Below are positions 1 to 9,116 of a stretch of DNA of 64,000 nucleotides, piece by piece; within the stretch, counting starts at the first letter, position 1, and each line of letters opens with the position of its first letter. The notes below the pieces were generated by a model. It saw only the letters and a list, made by a program, of their open reading frames with translations. It did not search any database and was not told the DNA's origin. The DNA comes from Segatella albensis DSM 11370 = JCM 12258 (GTDB lineage: Bacteria > Bacteroidota > Bacteroidia > Bacteroidales > Bacteroidaceae): contig NZ_AUFP01000008.1 in NCBI RefSeq assembly GCF_000426565.1, positions 82,412 through 146,411 on the forward strand, given 5' to 3'. The position numbers and the translations under genes were made by a program.

Positions 1-143
1 GATAAATGAATGCTGATGTGCTGCTTCTCGTTGAGAAGGAGGGCTCCTTTCTCGAAGTTGACAAATGTTTCGCAGGCATTTGCCGCTATAGGCAGGCATA
101 ATATCAGCAGAAGAGTTAATACATAAGGTTTAAGATAGTTCAT
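1..143 (-). CDS. Secreted protein, 5' end only (possible alpha-glucuronidase)
   Basis: Only the first 47 codons are in the window; the gene runs off the left edge. They encode a clear signal peptide (MNYLK, then a Leu/Ile-rich core ending near LPIAANA) followed by CETFVNFEKGALLL. The gene diverges from the xylan operon at 305. In the Prevotella bryantii xylan cluster an alpha-glucuronidase gene is part of the locus, and the short N-terminus would suit a GH115-type enzyme, but too little is visible to assign a family. A TAnnTTTG -7 box lies at 163-170 on this strand. The signal peptide is seen; the function is inferred from context only. Confidence 0.55.
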   Translation of the reverse strand, partial: MNYLKPYVLTLLLILCLPIAANACETFVNFEKGALLLNEKQHISIHL

Positions 144-162
144 AGTTATATTTGTTTTTCTG

Positions 163-285
163 CAAAATTACCATTTGTTTCATTTCAAACCTAATATAGA
201 ATGGAAAAAAATGTCTAAATGAAACAAATAGAAAAGTATAGGTTACGTTAGAAATGAATTTTCTTCGTGGATATTCGTAAATTTG
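163..285. promoter_or_regulatory. Divergent xylan promoter region with 13-bp inverted repeat
   Basis: Two Bacteroidota -7 boxes face away from each other: TAATTTTG on the minus strand (163-170) and TAAATTTG on the plus strand (278-285). Between them a perfect 13-bp inverted repeat occurs: ATTTGTTTCATTT at 173-185 and its exact reverse complement at 217-229, with centres 44 bp apart. One arm abuts the minus -7 box; the other lies about 50-60 bp upstream of the plus -7 box. This placement suits an operator for a regulator that controls both transcripts. The repeat is seen; the role is inferred. Confidence 0.6.
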
Positions 286-304
286 CAGCAAATACCTATT
301 AATC

Positions 305-1474
305 ATGAAAAGTTTATATTCTTTTTTAGTTATGGCCTTGATGGCCTTGCCGGTCTCGGCTCAGAAAAATCTTTCTTGGGTAGGAACTTTCGCTACTGCT
401 GCTGAGTTTGCAGGTAAGTCGGATCTGCCACAAAAGACGAATCTTGCGAATACTTCTTTGCGTGAGATCGTTCAGGTTTCTTTAGGTGGAAAGAATCTGC
501 AGTTGCAGTTCTCGAATCAGTTTAGTAAGCAACCGGTAGAAATCAAGTCTGTTTATATCGCTGATAGTAAGGATAGCTGTGATATTGATGCGAAGTCGGC
601 AACTTATCTTAAGTTCAATGGTAAGAAGTCTGTTGTGATTCCTGCCGGTGGAATTGTATATTGTGATGAACTGAAATATGATTTGAAACCACTTCAGCGC
701 TTGACGATTACGATCTGTTATGGGGAACAGGTGCCAACGAATGCTACTGCGCATCGTGGCTCGCGTACTACTTCGTATATTGCACAGGGTACTGTGAAAC
801 CGGGAATGAAGTTCCAGACTTTCGAAAAACTCGACCATTGGTATAATATCGCTCAAATCAATGTGAGATCTAAAGCTGAGGCTATTGCTATCTTGGGTAA
901 CTCGATTACGGATGGTCGTGGAAGTACGACTAATCTGCAGAACCGTTGGCCTGACCGTATGGCACTTGCCCTGAATGGTGGAGTCGGTGTACTGAACTTG
1001 GGTATTGGTGGAAACTGTGTGGTACAGTATGGCCTTAGTGAACCGGCAATGAAGCGCTTTGATCGTGATATCCTCGGTCAGAAGGGTGTGAAGAAGTTGA
1101 TTATCTTCGAAGGTACCAATGATATCGGTATCAGCAATGGAAATTATGAGCATGTGGCTGATACGATGATTGCTTGTTATAAGGTGCTGATAGCAAAAGC
1201 TCGTGCTCATGGTATGAAGGTGTATGGTGGTACGATTACTCCGACAAAGGGTAATGGCTGGTTTTCTTTCTTCCATGAGGCTATTCGTCAGACGGTAAAT
1301 GCGTGGATTAGAACACCGGGCAACTTTGATGGGGTTATCGACTTCGATAAGATGGCTCGTGACCCTCAGGATGAACAGAAACTCAAAGCTGAATATTCTG
1401 ATGACTGGTTGCATCTGAATCCGAAAGGATACGATGAAATGGGAAAATTTGCAGCAAAATACTTTGAAAAATAA
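305..1474 (+). CDS. Secreted SGNH/GDSL-family esterase, probable acetylxylan esterase
   Basis: A 389-residue protein with a signal peptide (about 1-19, ending VSAQ) and a C-terminal SGNH hydrolase domain (about 190-389). The SGNH blocks are visible: GNSITDG with nucleophile Ser200 (the usual GDS is GNS here), GIGGN around Gly235, GTND with Asn272, and DDWLHLN with Asp367 and His370. The N-terminal 190 residues form a separate, probably beta-sandwich domain. It opens the xylan operon, 2 bp before the symporter gene. In P. bryantii the equivalent position holds an acyl esterase (XynE). Removal of acetyl groups from xylan or its oligomers is inferred from the fold and neighbours; other carbohydrate esters are possible. 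Confidence 0.82.
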   Translation: MKSLYSFLVMALMALPVSAQKNLSWVGTFATAAEFAGKSDLPQKTNLANTSLREIVQVSLGGKNLQLQFSNQFSKQPVEIKSVYIADSKDSCDIDAKSATYLKFNGKKSVVIPAGGIVYCDELKYDLKPLQRLTITICYGEQVPTNATAHRGSRTTSYIAQGTVKPGMKFQTFEKLDHWYNIAQINVRSKAEAIAILGNSITDGRGSTTNLQNRWPDRMALALNGGVGVLNLGIGGNCVVQYGLSEPAMKRFDRDILGQKGVKKLIIFEGTNDIGISNGNYEHVADTMIACYKVLIAKARAHGMKVYGGTITPTKGNGWFSFFHEAIRQTVNAWIRTPGNFDGVIDFDKMARDPQDEQKLKAEYSDDWLHLNPKGYDEMGKFAAKYFEK

Positions 1475-1476
1475 TA

Positions 1477-2886
1477 ATGACAAATATTATGGAAACAAAT
1501 GAAATGAAAGAATCTAAGGGATTCTATAAATTAAATTGGATACAGAGAATAGGTTATGGGTCTGGTGACCTTGCACAGAATTTGATCTTCCAGACGGTAG
1601 CATGCTTTTTGATGCTATATCTTACAACGGTATTGAAGATTAACCCGGCTTTCGTTGGTGGACTCATTCTTGCTGTACGACTTCTTGACTGTTTCTGGAG
1701 TCCAATTGTCGGACGATATATTGATAATCGTAACCCTAAATTAGGTAAGTATCGTGCTTATCTTCTCTACGGTGGTATCCCGCTTACTGCTGCTGCATGT
1801 TTGCTAATGCTTCCTCAGGTGGCAAGTTGGTCTATGTCTATGAAGATTATTTATGCAACAGTTAGTTATACGGTGCTGAGTATGATCTATTCTGTAGTGA
1901 ACATTCCTTATGGTTCTATCATGGCAAGTATGACCCGTGATAACGATGAGGTACTTAAACTTACATCTACCCGTATGGTATGTGCTAATATTGGTCAGAT
2001 CACTGTTCAGGCAGGTTTCCCTATCGGACTTGCTATCGTTGCTCAGGCTGTTATTGATTGGAATCAGGCTTTGTTTATGGCTATCGGTACTATCCCTGCC
2101 TTTGTCATCTTGCCATCTTTGCCATTCTTGAAAAGAGTGTTCGGAAAGAAGGGACTGTATTATTTGCTTCTTTCTATAGGTTTCTTGGGCTTTGTGATCT
2201 TGTATACCATTCCAAAGGTTTCTGATGTCGCAAGTTGTAATACTTTGGTTCAAACAGCTAAGGTGATGACTGGTGTGGGTCTGCTCGTCGGATCTTTGAT
2301 GTGGGCTCTTGTTCCGGAGGTTATCACGGAAGCAGAATATCGTACAGGAAACAGACCGGCTGCAACGGTTAATGCGCTCGCCGGTGTCGCCTTCAAGGCT
2401 GGTTTCTCTATCGCTGGTTGGATTACTCCATTGGCAATGGGATTGGTAGGATTCGATTTGGCAAACGAACAATCTGCTTTGCAAACAGACCCTAATGCGT
2501 GGTTTGTCGTTACTTGCTGTTTTGCAATTATCGGTTTTGTCCTCTTGTTACTTTGCTTTAATGGTTGTAAAGAAAGAATCGCTACAACACCGAAAAAACC
2601 TGTTTCTTATGGTGAGATGTTCCAGGAATTTAAGGCTAACAAGTGTCTTCAGTTGATGCTTTGTATCTTTGTGGTGGTTTTCCTTGCTTCGTTCATCAGT
2701 GCACCTGTGAATGCTTATTATCCTAAGTTGGCAGATTATTCTGCTACTTCGCAGGAGGCTATCTTGTGGTTTACATGTGTTATCCCTGCTATCCTCCTTG
2801 TTGTTGTGGGCTATCTTATATATAAGTATCCTCTTACAGATGAGGTGATCAATAAGATGAATCAGGAAATCGAGAATCGTAAATAA
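1477..2886 (+). CDS. GPH-family sugar:cation symporter (xyloside transporter)
   Basis: A 469-residue polytopic membrane protein with about 12 hydrophobic segments and the glycoside-pentoside-hexuronide symporter signature: Asp71...Trp74-Ser-Pro, Gly79-Arg80 and a PKLGKYR loop at 87-93. GPH proteins import glycosides with sodium or protons across the inner membrane. It sits between the esterase (2 bp gap) and the GH10 xylanase (22 bp gap) and so probably imports xylo-oligosaccharides for the cytosolic GH43 enzyme. ATG 1477 gives MTNIMETNE; the second ATG at 1489 is also possible. No SusC/SusD pair accompanies the operon in this window. Confidence 0.88.
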   Translation: MTNIMETNEMKESKGFYKLNWIQRIGYGSGDLAQNLIFQTVACFLMLYLTTVLKINPAFVGGLILAVRLLDCFWSPIVGRYIDNRNPKLGKYRAYLLYGGIPLTAAACLLMLPQVASWSMSMKIIYATVSYTVLSMIYSVVNIPYGSIMASMTRDNDEVLKLTSTRMVCANIGQITVQAGFPIGLAIVAQAVIDWNQALFMAIGTIPAFVILPSLPFLKRVFGKKGLYYLLLSIGFLGFVILYTIPKVSDVASCNTLVQTAKVMTGVGLLVGSLMWALVPEVITEAEYRTGNRPAATVNALAGVAFKAGFSIAGWITPLAMGLVGFDLANEQSALQTDPNAWFVVTCCFAIIGFVLLLLCFNGCKERIATTPKKPVSYGEMFQEFKANKCLQLMLCIFVVVFLASFISAPVNAYYPKLADYSATSQEAILWFTCVIPAILLVVVGYLIYKYPLTDEVINKMNQEIENRK

Positions 2887-2908
2887 TTAATAAACATATA
2901 TAGTTTAA

Positions 2909-4027
2909 ATGAATAAAAGAATTCTATCCATCGCGCTGGCTTCTCTGATGCTTGTTCCTGTGGCAGGTGTGGCTCAGAAAAGTCAGCCAACAATGAAAGA
3001 TGTACTCGGTAAGTATTTCCTTATAGGCGCTGCGGTAAACGTGAATACTGTTTGGAATCGTGACGCAAAGGCTGCGGAGGTGGTGAAGAAGAATTTTAAT
3101 TCTATCGTTGCCGAAAACTGTATGAAAGGTGAGGAAATTCATCCGGAGGAGAATGTTTATGACTGGAAAGATGCCGATCAAACCGTTAAATTCGGTGAGG
3201 AGAATGGACTGACAGTTATAGGACATTGTCTGGTGTGGCACTCTCAGGCTCCAAAGTGGATGTTTGTCGATAAAGAGGGTAAAACGGTTAGTCGTGAGGT
3301 CTTGATCGATCGTATGTATCATCATATCACTGAGGTCGTGGGAAGATATAAGGGCCGTATCAAAGGCTGGGATGTCATCAACGAGGCCTTCAACGATGAT
3401 GGTACTTATCGTGAGACTCCTTATTATAAAATCATCGGTCCTGAATATTTTGAGTTGGCTTTTAAGTTTGCTCATGCTGCCGACCCAGATGCAGAACTCT
3501 ACTATAATGACTATTCAATGTCAAAACCTGAAAAGCGTGAGGCTGTATGTAGACTGGTTCGCAATCTGAAAGCTAAGGGCTGCAGAATTGATGCTGTTGG
3601 AATGCAAAGTCATAATGGCCTAGATTATCCAGACTTGACAGACTATGAAAATTCTATCAAGGCTTTGGCTAAAGAGGGGGTGAAAGTACAGTTTACTGAA
3701 CTTGACTTGAATATGCTTCCTAATCCTCAGAATTTCGGGGGCGCAGAAATCAGTCAGCATGCGAATTATATGAAGAAGATGGATCCTTATAAGAAAGGTC
3801 TTACAAAAAACGCTCAGAAACAGTTCAATGAGCGATATCTCGCATTCTTCAAAATCTATAAGAAGTATGCCAAAGATATCGAACGTGTAACAATCTGGGG
3901 TGTGGATGATGGCACCAGTTGGTTGAATGACTGGCCTATCCCTGGTCGTACCAACTATGGCCTACTTATCGATAGAAATTATCAGGTGAAACCTGTTGTT
4001 AAGGATATTATTAAATTATTTGAATAA
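2909..4027 (+). CDS. GH10 endo-1,4-beta-xylanase
   Basis: A 372-residue single-domain GH10 enzyme with a signal peptide (about 1-22, ending GVAQ). Family motifs are clear: NCMKGEEI near 70, GHCLVWHSQ near 105-113, the acid/base Glu159 in WDVINEA, and the nucleophile Glu264 in QFTELD. The length matches a bare catalytic module with no carbohydrate-binding domain. It would cut the xylan backbone in the periplasm or outside the cell. It is the third gene of the operon and its stop codon overlaps the next start by one base (TAATG), so the GH43 gene is probably translationally coupled. It corresponds in position to P. bryantii XynA. Confidence 0.95.
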   Translation: MNKRILSIALASLMLVPVAGVAQKSQPTMKDVLGKYFLIGAAVNVNTVWNRDAKAAEVVKKNFNSIVAENCMKGEEIHPEENVYDWKDADQTVKFGEENGLTVIGHCLVWHSQAPKWMFVDKEGKTVSREVLIDRMYHHITEVVGRYKGRIKGWDVINEAFNDDGTYRETPYYKIIGPEYFELAFKFAHAADPDAELYYNDYSMSKPEKREAVCRLVRNLKAKGCRIDAVGMQSHNGLDYPDLTDYENSIKALAKEGVKVQFTELDLNMLPNPQNFGGAEISQHANYMKKMDPYKKGLTKNAQKQFNERYLAFFKIYKKYAKDIERVTIWGVDDGTSWLNDWPIPGRTNYGLLIDRNYQVKPVVKDIIKLFE

Positions 4028-4992
4028 TGAAAGCAAGATATTTATTCCCAGAAGATTACATGGCAGATCCTTCTGCTAATGTATTTAATGGTAAATTGTA
4101 CATCTATCCTTCACATGACTGGGATAGTGGTGAGTGTTTTGATGATGATGGTGGTCATTTCCAGATGAAAGACTATCATGTTCTTTGCATTGATGGCGAT
4201 CCTATGACTGCTGAGGTAAAGGACTGTGGCAAGATCCTCGATGTGGAGAATGTGGCCTGGGCAGAAAAGCAGATGTGGGATAATGATGTCGTTGAGAAAA
4301 ACGGTAAGTATTATCTGATCTTCTCTGCAAAGGATTATAATGGTGTGTTTCATCTCGGTGTAGCTGTTGCTGATAAACCGGAGGGGCCTTTCATCGCTAA
4401 TCCAGATCCTATCCGTGGCTCATATAGTATCGACCCTTGTGTCTTCAAGGATGATGATGGTAGCATCTATGTTTACTTCGGTGGTATCTGGGGTGGCCAG
4501 TTGCAGTGGTACAAGGATAATAAGGCTTTGAAATGCGAACATTTGCCTGAAGGTAAGGAAGATCCATTACCTTCTCGTGTTGCTAAGTTGACTGATGATG
4601 TTCAGCAGTTTGCTGAAATGCCTAAGGCTGTGGTTATCCTTGATGAGAACGGCAAACCTTTGCCTGCTGATGATCCTCACCGTTTCTTCGAGGCTAGTTG
4701 GATGCATAAGTATAATGGTAAGTATTATTTCAGTTATTCTACCGGTGACAGTCATCTGCTTTGCTATGCGATAGGTGATAATCCTTATGGTCCTTTCACT
4801 TATCAGGGTGTTATCTTGGAGCCTGTTGTCGGTTGGACTACGCATCATAGTATTGCTGAGGTCGGTGGCAAGTGGTATTTGTTCCATCATGACTGTGTGC
4901 CTTCTAATGATACAACATGGCTTAGATCATTAAAGGTTATGCCTTTGGAATATGATGAGAATGGTAAGATCATTACCATGAAGAGTGAGTAA
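4027..4992 (+). CDS. GH43 beta-xylosidase / alpha-L-arabinofuranosidase, cytosolic
   Basis: A 321-residue five-bladed beta-propeller glycosidase with no signal peptide. The three GH43 acids are visible: base Asp14 in YMADPSANVF, pKa modulator Asp136 in SIDPCVF, and acid Glu222 in RFFEASW. The enzyme should release xylose (and perhaps arabinose) from short oligomers brought in by the symporter two genes upstream. It corresponds in position to P. bryantii XynB, an exoxylanase/xylosidase. It is the last gene of the operon and is followed by a hairpin at 5032-5062. Whether xylosidase or arabinofuranosidase activity dominates cannot be read from the sequence. Confidence 0.93.
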   Translation: MKARYLFPEDYMADPSANVFNGKLYIYPSHDWDSGECFDDDGGHFQMKDYHVLCIDGDPMTAEVKDCGKILDVENVAWAEKQMWDNDVVEKNGKYYLIFSAKDYNGVFHLGVAVADKPEGPFIANPDPIRGSYSIDPCVFKDDDGSIYVYFGGIWGGQLQWYKDNKALKCEHLPEGKEDPLPSRVAKLTDDVQQFAEMPKAVVILDENGKPLPADDPHRFFEASWMHKYNGKYYFSYSTGDSHLLCYAIGDNPYGPFTYQGVILEPVVGWTTHHSIAEVGGKWYLFHHDCVPSNDTTWLRSLKVMPLEYDENGKIITMKSE

Positions 4993-5031
4993 TCTCCTAT
5001 CCTTTTAGGGATAGACTGTAGATCATATAAA

Positions 5032-5062
5032 AAGAGGATTTAGCATATTGCTAAATCCTCTT
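5032..5062. terminator. Bidirectional hairpin terminator between GH43 and GH3 genes
   Basis: A perfect 14-bp stem (5032-5045 with 5049-5062) closes a 3-nt loop. A T-rich run follows on the plus side (CTGTTTTTTATTTT) and TTTTATATG on the minus side. It lies between two converging genes and can serve both. Confidence 0.9.
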
Positions 5063-5096
5063 CTGTTTTTTATTTTAGAGAAAGGATCTATCTATT

Positions 5097-7442
5097 TTAC
5101 TGATGAAGTAAATTCATCTTCGTGTTCAAAGGAAGTGAATTGGTAGTCTTCTCTGTGTATTCTGACAAGTTAAGACTGGCTGTACCTTTGATGCTTTCTA
5201 CGTTGTCGCCAACACAGAATTCGTATTTCCCGGCATCAACCTTCCACTGACTGTTGGCTTCGTCGAAACTTGCTAAGTCGCGCTTAGCGATGATCATCTT
5301 CAAAGTTTCGCTCTGACCAGGTTTCAGGTTCTTGGTCTTAGCAAAGGCTTTCAACTCGCAAGATGGTTTCTCATAAGCACCCTTAGGAGCCTTTACATAA
5401 ACCTGAGCAACCTGTTTGCCTGCAACCTTTCCTATGTTCTTGACAGAAACTGTAACTGTAATCTTGTCACCATTCAGAGATACTGAAGGTTTACCGAATT
5501 CGAAGGTGGTGTAACTAAGACCATAACCAAATGGATAAGCAACCTTTTTGTTGAAGGTATCGAAATAGCGATAGCCTACGTAGATATCTTCTTCGTGGTT
5601 TGTGTAGTTGACACCTTTCATGTTGTTGCTATAGAGTTTGTCGGATAGGTTATAGTAAGCTGGCTGTTGTGGGAAATTCTTGGTAGAAGGAACATCTGCA
5701 GCGCTGATAGGCCATGTGCTGGTGAGGTGGCCTGAAGGGTTTGCCTTACCGATAAGAACATCGGCTACACTATTACCACCTTCTTCACCTGGCTGCCATG
5801 CAACGAGAATGGCATCAACACGGTCACGCCAAGAGGCTGTCTCCATGACACTACCAGAGTTGATGATGACAATAACGGGTTTGTTGTTGGCATGGAAAAC
5901 ATCGCTGACACGAGAAATCATGGCTTTCTCATGATCTGTAAGGTTGAACTCTCCTTCGATGGAACGGTCCATTCCTTCACCTGCCTGACGAGCTATCGTG
6001 ATGATGGCTGCGTCGGCATCACCAACTTCGTGCTCTACACAGCGCTGAGTAATCTCGATCTCGTCGAGCTTTGGCTGTCCCTGATCCAAGAACCACATCT
6101 CTGGATTCTTGTCTGCCTGTAGCTTAGCCTTGGCATATTTTACGTAGTTCTCGTAAATCTCGGTGAGCTGTTTGGTTGTCGCAATACCTGCATTCTGTAG
6201 TCCATGAACCATGTCGACAACATAAGGGACATTGACGCAACCGGAACCAAGACCACCGCTGAGAAAATCGTATGAGTTAACACCGAATAGGGCAACTTTC
6301 TTCATGTTCTTGACAGGAAGAACGTTGTTATCGTTCTTTAGGAGAACCATACCTTCTGTTGAAGCCTGACGTGTGATCTGTGCGTGTGCCTTCAGGTCTG
6401 GTTGGTTGGTGTATTTGTATTTCTTGTAACGAGGAGTCTTGAGAATGTACTCAAGCATATTCTTGATGTTGCGGTCAACATCCTTTATGTCGAGGCGACC
6501 AGCTTTGACTGCTTCTACGATGTGCTTTGCCTGATCTGCATATCCTGGCATCATGAGGTCGTTGCCAGCTTCTACTTCTGTCTCTACAGGGAGATCTGCA
6601 CGTTCACCGATCCAGTCGGTCATGACGATACCTTTGTACCCCCAGTCTTTACGAAGGATGTTGGTGAGCAAGTCTTTGCTGCCTTGGGTATATGTACCAT
6701 TAATCTTGTTGTAAGATGACATCAAGGTCCAAGGCTTGCTGTCGCGAACCATGATCTCGAATCCTTTGAGATATAATTCACGGAGTGCACGCTGAGAGAT
6801 GCGCTCATCGACACGGGTACGGTCACTTTCTTGTGAGTTGGCAGCAAAGTGTTTTGCACTAACTCCAACGCCTTGGCTTTGGATACCTTTTACCATGGCA
6901 GAACCAATGAGACCTGTGACAATAGGATCTTCACTATAATATTCGAAGTTGCGTCCACAGAGCGGACTGCGGTGTAAGTTCATACCAGGACCCAGGATAA
7001 CATCGATGCCATATTCCAAAGTCTCGTTTCCTATGGCTTTTCCTACATGATAAACCAAATCAGTGTTCCAAGTAGATGCCAAACATGTACCGATAGGGAA
7101 ACCTGTTGCATAAAATGTTTGATTTGTTCCTGGTCGGGTAGGATTTATGTGAACACCTGCAGGACCATCTGCAACGACTGTTGCAGGGATGCCGAGGCGT
7201 GAGATTTCTGCTGTCTGTCCGGCTGCACCGGCAACAAGGCGTGAATGTTGTCCGAGCATAGCTCCAGAACCTACGAAATCCTGATGCCCAACACCAACGA
7301 GAAGTTGTGCCTTCTCTTCTAATGTCATAGCGGCAATGACTTCATCGATATTTTTCTTGTTAAGTTGTAGTGCTTTTTGTGCTGTCATTGTAGTTGATAG
7401 AAGTCCTACGGCTAAGGTAAGACTAAGTTTTCTGTGTTTCAT
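5097..7442 (-). CDS. Secreted GH3 beta-glucosidase / beta-xylosidase
   Basis: A 781-residue GH3 enzyme with a signal peptide (about 1-22, ending MTAQ). Domains in order: (beta/alpha)8 barrel (about 30-340) with GRNFEYYSEDP near 163-173, KHFAAN near 197-202 and nucleophile Asp276 in MTDWIGE; the alpha/beta sandwich domain (about 360-590); and a C-terminal fibronectin III-like domain (about 670-760). GH3 enzymes remove terminal beta-glucose or beta-xylose. Next to the xylan operon a xylosidase role is attractive, but the sequence does not settle it. A -7 box TATATTTG lies on this strand at 7474-7481. The gene converges on the xylan operon and has its own promoter. Confidence 0.93.
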   Translation of the reverse strand: MKHRKLSLTLAVGLLSTTMTAQKALQLNKKNIDEVIAAMTLEEKAQLLVGVGHQDFVGSGAMLGQHSRLVAGAAGQTAEISRLGIPATVVADGPAGVHINPTRPGTNQTFYATGFPIGTCLASTWNTDLVYHVGKAIGNETLEYGIDVILGPGMNLHRSPLCGRNFEYYSEDPIVTGLIGSAMVKGIQSQGVGVSAKHFAANSQESDRTRVDERISQRALRELYLKGFEIMVRDSKPWTLMSSYNKINGTYTQGSKDLLTNILRKDWGYKGIVMTDWIGERADLPVETEVEAGNDLMMPGYADQAKHIVEAVKAGRLDIKDVDRNIKNMLEYILKTPRYKKYKYTNQPDLKAHAQITRQASTEGMVLLKNDNNVLPVKNMKKVALFGVNSYDFLSGGLGSGCVNVPYVVDMVHGLQNAGIATTKQLTEIYENYVKYAKAKLQADKNPEMWFLDQGQPKLDEIEITQRCVEHEVGDADAAIITIARQAGEGMDRSIEGEFNLTDHEKAMISRVSDVFHANNKPVIVIINSGSVMETASWRDRVDAILVAWQPGEEGGNSVADVLIGKANPSGHLTSTWPISAADVPSTKNFPQQPAYYNLSDKLYSNNMKGVNYTNHEEDIYVGYRYFDTFNKKVAYPFGYGLSYTTFEFGKPSVSLNGDKITVTVSVKNIGKVAGKQVAQVYVKAPKGAYEKPSCELKAFAKTKNLKPGQSETLKMIIAKRDLASFDEANSQWKVDAGKYEFCVGDNVESIKGTASLNLSEYTEKTTNSLPLNTKMNLLHQ

Positions 7443-7521
7443 TTGATAGGATAATTTTGTTGTTTATTCGTTGCAAATATACAATAAATAATCTAAAAGT
7501 TAAAATCGTTTTGTTTTTTTC

Positions 7522-7552
7522 TTTGTCATTTCGTGTAATTACAGTATCTTTG
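7522..7552 (+). promoter_or_regulatory. Bacteroidota promoter of gpmI-ung-DUF3109
   Basis: TTTG (7522-7525), 19 bp, then TATCTTTG (7545-7552) match the -33/-7 consensus exactly. The start codon of gpmI is about 40 bp downstream. Confidence 0.85.
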
Positions 7553-7591
7553 CAGACTAGGAAATATTTATTAAATAGGTATATTTAAGTT

Positions 7592-9115
7592 ATGGCAAAG
7601 AAAGCTTTATTGATGATTCTCGATGGATGGGGAATCGGTAAGCATGGTAAAGGTGATGTAATCTATAATACACCAACTCCTTACCTCGATTATTTAACAG
7701 CAGTTTCTGCACATTCAAAGCTTCAGACCTCTGGTGAAGATGTTGGTCTTCCTGCAGGTCAGATGGGAAACTCTGAGGTAGGTCACTTGAATATTGGTGC
7801 TGGACGTATTGTTTATCAGGATCTTGTTAAGATTAACAAGGCTTGTGAAAGTGGTGATATTCTAAAGAATCAGCAGGTTATTGATGCATATAGCTATGCT
7901 CAGAAGACGGGTAAAAAACTTCACTTGATGGGTCTTACCTCTACTGGTGGTGTGCATTCTTCTCTGAATCATTTGTTCAAAATGATTGAGATTGGTAAGG
8001 AATACAATCTGAAGGATGTGTATGTACACTGTTTTATGGATGGACGTGATACTGACCCTAAGAGCGGTAAGGGATTTATCGAGCAGGTACAGCAGTGCTG
8101 TGATAAGAATGGTGCTCATATCGCTAGCATTATCGGTCGTTTCTATGCAATGGATCGTGATAAGCGATGGAATCGTGTGAAAGAGGCTTATGATTTGCTC
8201 GTTAAGGGTGAAGGTAAGCAGGCTGAGGATATGGTTAAGGCCATGCAGGAAAGTTATGATGAAGGTGTAACAGATGAGTTTGTCAAGGCTATCAATAATA
8301 GTAAGGTAAACGGTACTATCGAAGAGGGTGACGTTGTTATCTTCATCAATTATCGTAACGACCGTGCTAAGGAGATCACTCAGGTTCTTACTCAGCAGGA
8401 TATGCCGGAGGAAGGTATGAATACTGTTAAGGATTTGAAGTACTATTGTATGACTCCTTATGATCCAAACTTTAAGGATGTTCATGTCCTCTTCCCTAAA
8501 GAAAACGTACAGGATACTTTGGGTGAATATCTTTCTAAGTTGGGTAAGAAGCAGTTGCATACTGCAGAAACTGAGAAATATGCTCACGTAACATTCTTCT
8601 TTAACGGTGGTCGCGAGGCTCCTTATGAGGGTGAGGATCGTATATTGGTTCCTTCTCCAAAGGTTGCTACTTATGACTTGAAACCTGAGATGAGTGCCTT
8701 TGAGGTAAAAGATAAACTCGTTGCTGCTATCAATGAGGATAAGTATGATTTTATCGTTGTAAACTTCGCAAATGGTGATATGGTAGGTCATACCGGTATC
8801 TATAATGCCATCGCTAAAGCTGTTTGGGCTGTTGATAATTGTGTGAAAGAGGTTATCGAGGCTGCTAAGGCTAATGACTATGAGGCTATCATCATCGCCG
8901 ATCATGGTAATGCTGATAATGCGATCAATGAAGATGGAACTCCTAATACGGCTCATTCTTTGAACCCTGTTCCTTTCATTTATGTAACAGATAATAACTC
9001 AGCTACTGTTAAGGATGGTCGTCTTGCTGATGTCGCTCCTTCAATTCTCCATATTATGGGTCTTGAGCAGCCTGCTGATATGACTGGTGAAAATCTTATC
9101 TCTGATAATAAGTAA
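7592..9115 (+). CDS. gpmI: 2,3-bisphosphoglycerate-independent phosphoglycerate mutase
   Basis: A 507-residue cytosolic glycolytic enzyme that interconverts 3- and 2-phosphoglycerate using two metal ions. The alkaline-phosphatase-like fold is marked by MILDGWG (metal ligand Asp11), the phosphoserine site Ser61 in GNSEVGH, DGRDTDP, RYNDRAKE-type and FFFNGG stretches, and the late ADHGNAD metal-binding motif. Length is that of the family. It is first in an operon with ung (1 bp gap) and the DUF3109 gene, driven by a consensus promoter at 7522-7552. Confidence is high. Confidence 0.98.
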   Translation: MAKKALLMILDGWGIGKHGKGDVIYNTPTPYLDYLTAVSAHSKLQTSGEDVGLPAGQMGNSEVGHLNIGAGRIVYQDLVKINKACESGDILKNQQVIDAYSYAQKTGKKLHLMGLTSTGGVHSSLNHLFKMIEIGKEYNLKDVYVHCFMDGRDTDPKSGKGFIEQVQQCCDKNGAHIASIIGRFYAMDRDKRWNRVKEAYDLLVKGEGKQAEDMVKAMQESYDEGVTDEFVKAINNSKVNGTIEEGDVVIFINYRNDRAKEITQVLTQQDMPEEGMNTVKDLKYYCMTPYDPNFKDVHVLFPKENVQDTLGEYLSKLGKKQLHTAETEKYAHVTFFFNGGREAPYEGEDRILVPSPKVATYDLKPEMSAFEVKDKLVAAINEDKYDFIVVNFANGDMVGHTGIYNAIAKAVWAVDNCVKEVIEAAKANDYEAIIIADHGNADNAINEDGTPNTAHSLNPVPFIYVTDNNSATVKDGRLADVAPSILHIMGLEQPADMTGENLISDNK

Positions 9116-9116
9116 T

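Noticed and set aside
482..1483. Long minus-strand open frame opposite the SGNH esterase gene
   Set aside because: Composition is that of an antisense shadow and the plus-strand gene has clear catalytic motifs.
7862..8956. 364-codon minus-strand open frame opposite gpmI
   Set aside because: Antisense shadow of a well-conserved gene; no family likeness.
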